A stretch of 64,000 nucleotides of DNA from Combretum micranthum (Eukaryota; Streptophyta; Magnoliopsida; Myrtales; Combretaceae): NCBI GenBank assembly GCA_024138025.1, contig JAMXBD010003395.1:1-64000 (forward strand), in the 5' to 3' direction. Made by a program: the position numbers and the translations under genes. Each line of letters starts with the position of its first letter. The stretch's first letter is position 1. A model generated the notes under the pieces. That model ran no database searches and had not been told where the DNA came from. It worked only from the letters and a program-made list of their open reading frames with translations. Shown piece by piece: positions 58,791-64,000 of this stretch.

Positions 58791-59214
58791 AGCAAAAACC
58801 CTAAGACAAAAAACATGGCAAGTACCTTTCGTAGGGCACCTACTCAATGTCCTAGTGGAAGTCATTCAAGCTACTCCAATATAGCATCAACACTAAAGGT
58901 ACATTGGGTGCCATTGATCAACTACCACAAGCATATTCCCAACAAGGAGAGAGGATGTACAATTCAATAACACCATCATTAGACCAACGGAGGTCATTTA
59001 TGGATGTTGCAAGTCACAACCCTAGCCATTGTACACCCCTAGACTGTATGATAGAAATGGAAGTACACGTGCAAACATCCAGTATGAACAATTTTAACCG
59101 GGAGAATGTACTTATATATATTCCCTTAATCCTAGCAATTCTCAAAGCCGAAATGAGAGGGATAATATGAACAATTTAAATGGGGAGCATATGCCTTTTA
59201 AGCTACATTAGAGT
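58791..59214. other. Unassigned segment with short open frame
   Basis: An 88-codon frame at 58904-59170 has protein-like composition but no family I recognise; probably transposon debris. Confidence 0.3.
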
Positions 59215-59590
59215 TGAACCGAGATGGTACAATACATACTGAGCTCAATCTCGAGCTCAAACTTAGCTTGAAATTTGAAAACTTGAGTTCAGCCCAAACT
59301 CAATCAAACTTAAAATATTACTTAAGTCTAACACCGAAATCATACTATATAAATTTGAGTTTGACCTGATTAAACTTGTTTAAGCTTAATAATTGATAAA
59401 ATATTAATAAATTTAATTAAAATAATATTAATTTCTAAACTCAATTAAATTTATGTTAGACTAAACTTTATAAAGAATAAGCTTAGTTCATAAACTATTT
59501 GAATAGCTCGAGCTCAAAAGTTGAACTTAGCTAAACTATCAAATTCGAGTAAAAATCAAATTAAACTCGAGTAATTTATGAAGTGTTAGA
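59215..59590. mobile_element. Candidate small non-autonomous element
   Basis: Dense in GAGCTC, CTCGAG, AACTTGAG and AACTCGAGT motifs in both orientations; resembles 31310-31640 and 43310-43630. Termini not resolved. Confidence 0.3.
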
Positions 59591-60775
59591 CTTATTGTCA
59601 CCCCAAGCTTCCTACAGCGGCTTAGCCCTGGTGTTCAATTTTCCCCAGCTTAAATATATTCCTTTTACATGTGATTTCCCTTTGCTTTTGGTTTGATAGA
59701 TACGTCATGTATCCTTTTAAATGTATTTTCCTAACGCCATGTCATTCAACGGGTGAAAGTTCGCAAGTCTTTTTATGGGATGCAAATTATAGAACTATCT
59801 TTGAGTGGTTTCATCTTTTAATAAACTAAGGCAAAAAAATCATTTATATATATTATATTATATTCACGAAACCCTAAGTTGATAAGAAAGAAAAAGAAAT
59901 TACAAACGCTTAGTTAAGACGACAATATGAGGAGAAAAATAAAAATACTAAATTTTCTTTTTGGAATAATTGCAAAAACATCCAATAAACTTTAAAAATA
60001 GTACGAATTGACTCTCTAATTTTAGAAGTATGGTTTTTTACCCCTTAAACTTTTGTAAGGATAATGAACTATTTTGAGATGAAAAATGAGGATTAAATCT
60101 ATACATAGAAGAAAAGTTTAGGGATGAATCTGCACCATTTTCTGTTTGTTTTAATGGAAAATGTAATGTGCCCTTGATTATTCATGTAGATAAAAGTTTA
60201 AGGGATCAAAAATCACGCTTTCAAAGTTGAGGAGTCAATCCCACTACTTTTAAAGTTTATGATGTGTTTTTGCAATTTCTCATTTCTTGTTTCTTTTTCA
60301 TTTAAGTTAGACCAAAATTGATCGTTTTTATCGTAAGTTGGATGATGTTAGCTAATGTAAAATCTCTAAAAATAATTGAATATTAGAGAAGATAATCTTT
60401 TCTTGTGTTTGCCTTTGCATGAAGATCGGAGCCTTTACCATCCGTAATGCATATAAAAATTTCCAATATATATGAAAGTCGTAGTAAATAAAAGAGTTTC
60501 AGTCGTTTTGGCAGGCTTGAGATGCAGCAAAAAATAAATGTTCCATATAAGTCCAATTCTAAGTGAGACAAATGAATATATACATAGAAAATATTTTGCT
60601 GACAGTTTGACATTACCTATGGTGAATTATAAGAACCTACCATCATAAATCTACATGTTCAAGTTTACAAGATCTAGCGGATTTTTATATTTCAACATTT
60701 GATGAGTGTGTATAAAATGGTCACATAGGGAATTTTAATTCATAACATCTTGCTTGGCATTTTTGCATCAACTAC
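59591..60775. other. AT-rich intergenic DNA
   Basis: No gene identified. A loose inverted similarity (TTGCAAAAACATC near 59972 and GTGTTTTTGCAA near 60266) brackets about 300 bp and could mark an old small transposon. Confidence 0.4.
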
Positions 60776-61350
60776 CATCTAAATTTCATATCTCTAAATC
60801 ATTTAATCTAGATTATTATACTTATAGGGAAGATAATTCTCATGATTTCAGAACTAGATGTTATAAGTTTTAAATTATATGTCCTCTTTTAGTCCTTAAT
60901 TAGTTGTTAAAATGGGATATGATGTTTATATAGCATTTTGCCCGTTTTAATCATGCTTCAAGAAAGGGTTAGTTGTTTTACCTTAACTAGCATCTAAATT
61001 CTATATCTGTGAGTCATTTAATCTAGATTATTATACTTAGAGGGGGGCTTGATGTGAATAATTCTCATGATTTCAGGACTAGATGTTATAAGTTTTAAAT
61101 TATATGTTGTCTTTTAGTCATTAATTAATTGTTAAAATAGGATATGATGTTTATATAGCATTTTTGCTCATTTTAATCATGCTTCAAGAAAGGGTTAATT
61201 GTTTAGGCATGGATATGTTATAACAGAAGTGGGGAGAAGTAAATGTGGGATCAGGACTTTTATGTGCTTCAAGAAAGGGTTAATTGGTTAGGCATTCATC
61301 AGTTATAATTGAAGCAGAGAGAAGTGAGGGGTTATGAATTTTATAAGAAA
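60776..61350. repeat. Tandem repeat, two 215-226 bp units plus short third unit
   Basis: 60776-60990 and 60991-61200 are similar throughout (CATCTAAATT starts, TTTAATCTAGATTATTATAC, TAGATGTTATAAGTTTTAAA, GCTTCAAGAAAGGGTTA ends). At 61266 the unit end GCTTCAAGAAAGGGTTAATT occurs a third time with ~80 bp of following sequence repeated. Confidence 0.88.
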
Positions 61351-61875
61351 AGACTCATTTTCATGCTTAATTTCTCATATAAATTTATACAATAAATCTA
61401 ATCAAAATAATCTCCTTGTCTCTTATTTACTAAGTAATTATATTACTAAATAATGTTTGTAGACATTTGGCTCTTTTTGAACTGCTTATACACATATCAT
61501 GTGGATTTTGTGCTTTGCTTATGGCTTTAGAGTTTGACAAGGAGATGACACTTGACTAAATGGCTTGGAAATAATGTTAAGGAGTAAGAACAACAGTCCT
61601 GGCATCATGAATGAACAAGTGATATGCGGGAGCTTGAGAGAGTCTTTTCGTCAACCTTGCAAGTTTGAGCAATTGGGGTGGTAATCGTTAGATTTGCCTG
61701 TATAATCATTGTGAGTAGAGATTTTTCTATGGAATGTTATTTATCATCTCTCCTCAAAAGTTGTAAAGGAGAATGAGTGATTAAGTAATTATAGGTACTT
61801 GGAGCGGATAGGAGATGGAGCAAGCCCATTTCATAGTTATTCTAGATGAGCTTATCATTGGTTAAGGTTGGTTTC
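61351..61875. other. Intergenic DNA before terminal LTR
   Basis: No gene or repeat seen. Confidence 0.4.
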
Positions 61876-64000
61876 TGTCACGCCCCGAAGGGTACCCTAA
61901 ATGTGGCAGTCCACCGTACACAATATTAAAGCCTAAGAATGACCACCTCAATCACGCGAAGGCTTCCATACTATGTACAAGGCGTCTAATACATAAAGGA
62001 GATACATCGAATGATACATTTTATGTTGATACAAATGAGTAACAATGTAAAGGAAATACACATTTACTATACTCCAAATACAAAACCATATACTTCAAGA
62101 TACAATTCATCAAACTTCAACTGCATAAAGCTATTACAAAGCAAATCGTAAAGCTTAGCCAAAAACTTCAAGCATTCTTATATCTTACCAGAATCTCGAA
62201 ATCATTCTCGGCTTCATCTCAGTCCCCCACTTAGCATTCTTGGAATAACCTGCTCATTTAAACATCTATTGGGGTATAAGCTACACTAGCTTAGTGAGAT
62301 TCATTTCCGCAATAATATACTCAATTGTAAAATATACAACAAGTTTATTTAAACAATCATATGAATGCACAAGCACGTGAACATACAAGCATATGACTTT
62401 CCGGAAGCCATATGTGAATGGATTTACGCCCTCCATTCGGGGTTTGGGGTGGTCCATGAACATGCAACCACAATTCCAATATTTTCTCTTGTGGTTTATA
62501 GTGTCTACTCCACTGCCCATTAACATAAGCGACCTCATAGGCCCTTGATGTTAACGAAGGTGGTCCTCCACCTGTTTATATGTATTGGTTTATAGTGTCT
62601 ACTCCACTGCCCGTTAACTTAAGTGACCCTGCAGATCCTTAATGTTAACGAAGCCCGCTGCCTCCCGATCATACTTTTGTTCCCACCAAAAGCATTCTCG
62701 TAATGCAATGTGACTCACTAATGATATGCATGTACAGTTTATTTATAGAATCGTAGCAAGTTCATTATGTAATTTAAGAGCGATCATAGAGTATTTCAAA
62801 CAATCCAAGTCTATACTAACTCATACAATATTATTTCAACAAGTCTCATCTCGATATACTTATCATTCATTCAACAGGAAAAGTTCATTTCTCATCAACA
62901 ATTTTATCTTTACCTAAGTCTAGTGCTACTACAATTACAACACACTCAATGAGCATAATTACTTAGGAAATGAACTCACTCGGCCATTGGATCACCGGTC
63001 TTCTAGTAATAATAATCCGGTGGCAAAGAGTCAACGTTCTCGGGTTCACCTAATCACATAAGAAATACTCTAATGAGTATTCTACCATCTAAGGATACTA
63101 AAACTCTAAGAAAACTTAGTGAAATCGAAATTCGCGTCATTTTCGAAGTCCCGATTTAAAATGGCCATAACTTGGTCATTTTAACTCGGAATCTCGCAAA
63201 TTTTATATCGATTTCTATCTACTTCGGAAGAGCTTTCTAAATATGAAGTTTAAATCAAGTTTCGAAAATATCTAAGCCTCGGAAATGAGGGATCAGATCT
63301 GTACAGGTGTTATTGATTCCGAAAATGCGGTTTTCATGAATGCACTTGAGATTCCTAAGTACAAAATGAAACTAAATGCCATGGTAATGATTTTCCCTAT
63401 CATGAATGTCATGATATGAACTCTAATGAGCCTAAGTTCTTATAACGTTTTAGACTTAAAGAATTTAAATAAACTTTTTCCTAGAAAATCATTTCATGCT
63501 ATTGTTTAACAAGTAAGTTTACTACACTTGGTCACACTTACTTATTATAAGGATCTTCTTTAGGAAAACTCCACTTTGTTTAAAGAAATTTTGACCCTTA
63601 TATTAGTTATATCCTAAGGCCTTTATTTCTTTAATAAAATCTTCATTTGTAAACTTTTAAGTGGGTCTTACACTAGGGTGGTTACAAAAATCCGAATTTA
63701 AATCTCTTCAAGTTGATTCTTTTAAGAAAAATGCATTTTATACTTAGAACTTTAAGTATTTATTTTACCTATACCCTAAGGACTTCATTTATTTAAGAAA
63801 ATACCATTTTTGAAGTTGGAAAACTAGTGTTTTCTAACCATCTATCCATTATTACGAATTTGCACAAGACTTTTAGCTCAAAACTTCTATTGGACTTCAT
63901 CTCTTGTTTCAACATTTTCTTTGTAAAACTCATTTAGACTCATGAAAAATATTACCAAACATTATCTATCACCTATAGGCTTCATTTTTCTTGTAAAACA
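61876..64000. mobile_element. Start of an LTR retroelement LTR (runs out of window)
   Basis: TGTCACGCCCCGAAGGGTAC at 61876 looks like the start of a long Ty3/gypsy LTR of Tekay/Del type. TAGCTTAGTGAGATTCATTT near 62287 occupies the position of the GAGTCAAAGGCCCAG landmark of the other LTR-like blocks. AATGGCCATAACTTGGTCAT near 63160 is also typical of such LTRs as I know them. Non-coding to the window end. Assignment by general resemblance. Confidence 0.45.
62491..62660. repeat. Tandem repeat, 95-bp period
   Basis: TGGTTTATAGTGTCTACTCC followed by CACTGCCCRTTAAC occurs at 62491 and 62586, each ending GATGTTAACGAAG or AATGTTAACGAAG. Confidence 0.9.

Noticed and set aside
62281..62538. 85-codon minus-strand frame in the terminal LTR-like region
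   Set aside because: Overlaps the tandem repeat and LTR sequence; no family recognised.

Overview
This is a stretch of nuclear DNA from a flowering plant. Two spliced plant housekeeping genes (an acyl-CoA oxidase 3-like gene and an OPA3-like gene) sit at the left end. The other ~48 kb is AT-rich and dominated by decayed plant transposable elements: Ty3/gypsy chromovirus, Ty1/copia, CACTA, LINE ORF1 fragments, a plant-mobile-domain gene, and non-autonomous repeats. I cannot name the species; repeat content and gene structure fit an angiosperm with a repeat-rich genome.

Layout. 1-1778: the 3-prime exons of an ACX3-like acyl-CoA oxidase (+), with a cluster of one-base losses in all but the last exon. 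3053-8573: a near-complete but dead Ty3/gypsy chromovirus with LTRs, tRNA-iMet primer site, polypurine tract and a perfect 5-bp target duplication. 8750-9570: an antisense DUF4283/zinc-knuckle fragment. 13015-15525: an intact four-exon OPA3-like gene (-), 168 aa, the best gene in the window. 16765-18490: a plant-mobile-domain (MAIN-like) pseudogene. 19.5-50 kb: no housekeeping gene. This part holds two diverged copies of a large segment (A about 26.75-32.13 kb, with a piece at 19.55-19.76; B about 34.65-45.0 kb, split by a 5.6-kb Ty1/copia element) and a third, inverted partial copy (C, 47.75-49.8 kb). Each of A and B carries a ginkbilobin-2-like (Gnk2/DUF26) gene on the minus strand. The A copy is deleted internally; the B copy is an open 127-codon frame but lacks the first of the six family cysteines. 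Three LTR-like blocks (22.9-25.5, 32.1-34.1, 45.0-47.5 kb) each hold a different array of short palindromic repeats at a comparable position. 50645-54677: a CACTA element with a truncated tnp2 transposase, unusual 17-bp palindromic subterminal repeats and two copies of its promoter/leader/intron module. 55-64 kb: LINE ORF1 remnants, tandem repeats and the start of another LTR at 61876.

The most interesting material is non-coding: the GAGGCGAA-W-TTCGCCTC palindrome system of the CACTA element with its duplicated promoter module, and the LTR-like blocks whose flanks are conserved while their palindromic arrays have been replaced by unrelated palindromes. The direct-plus-inverted structure of the segmental duplication is the third item. 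No CRISPR array, rRNA or convincing tRNA gene was seen.
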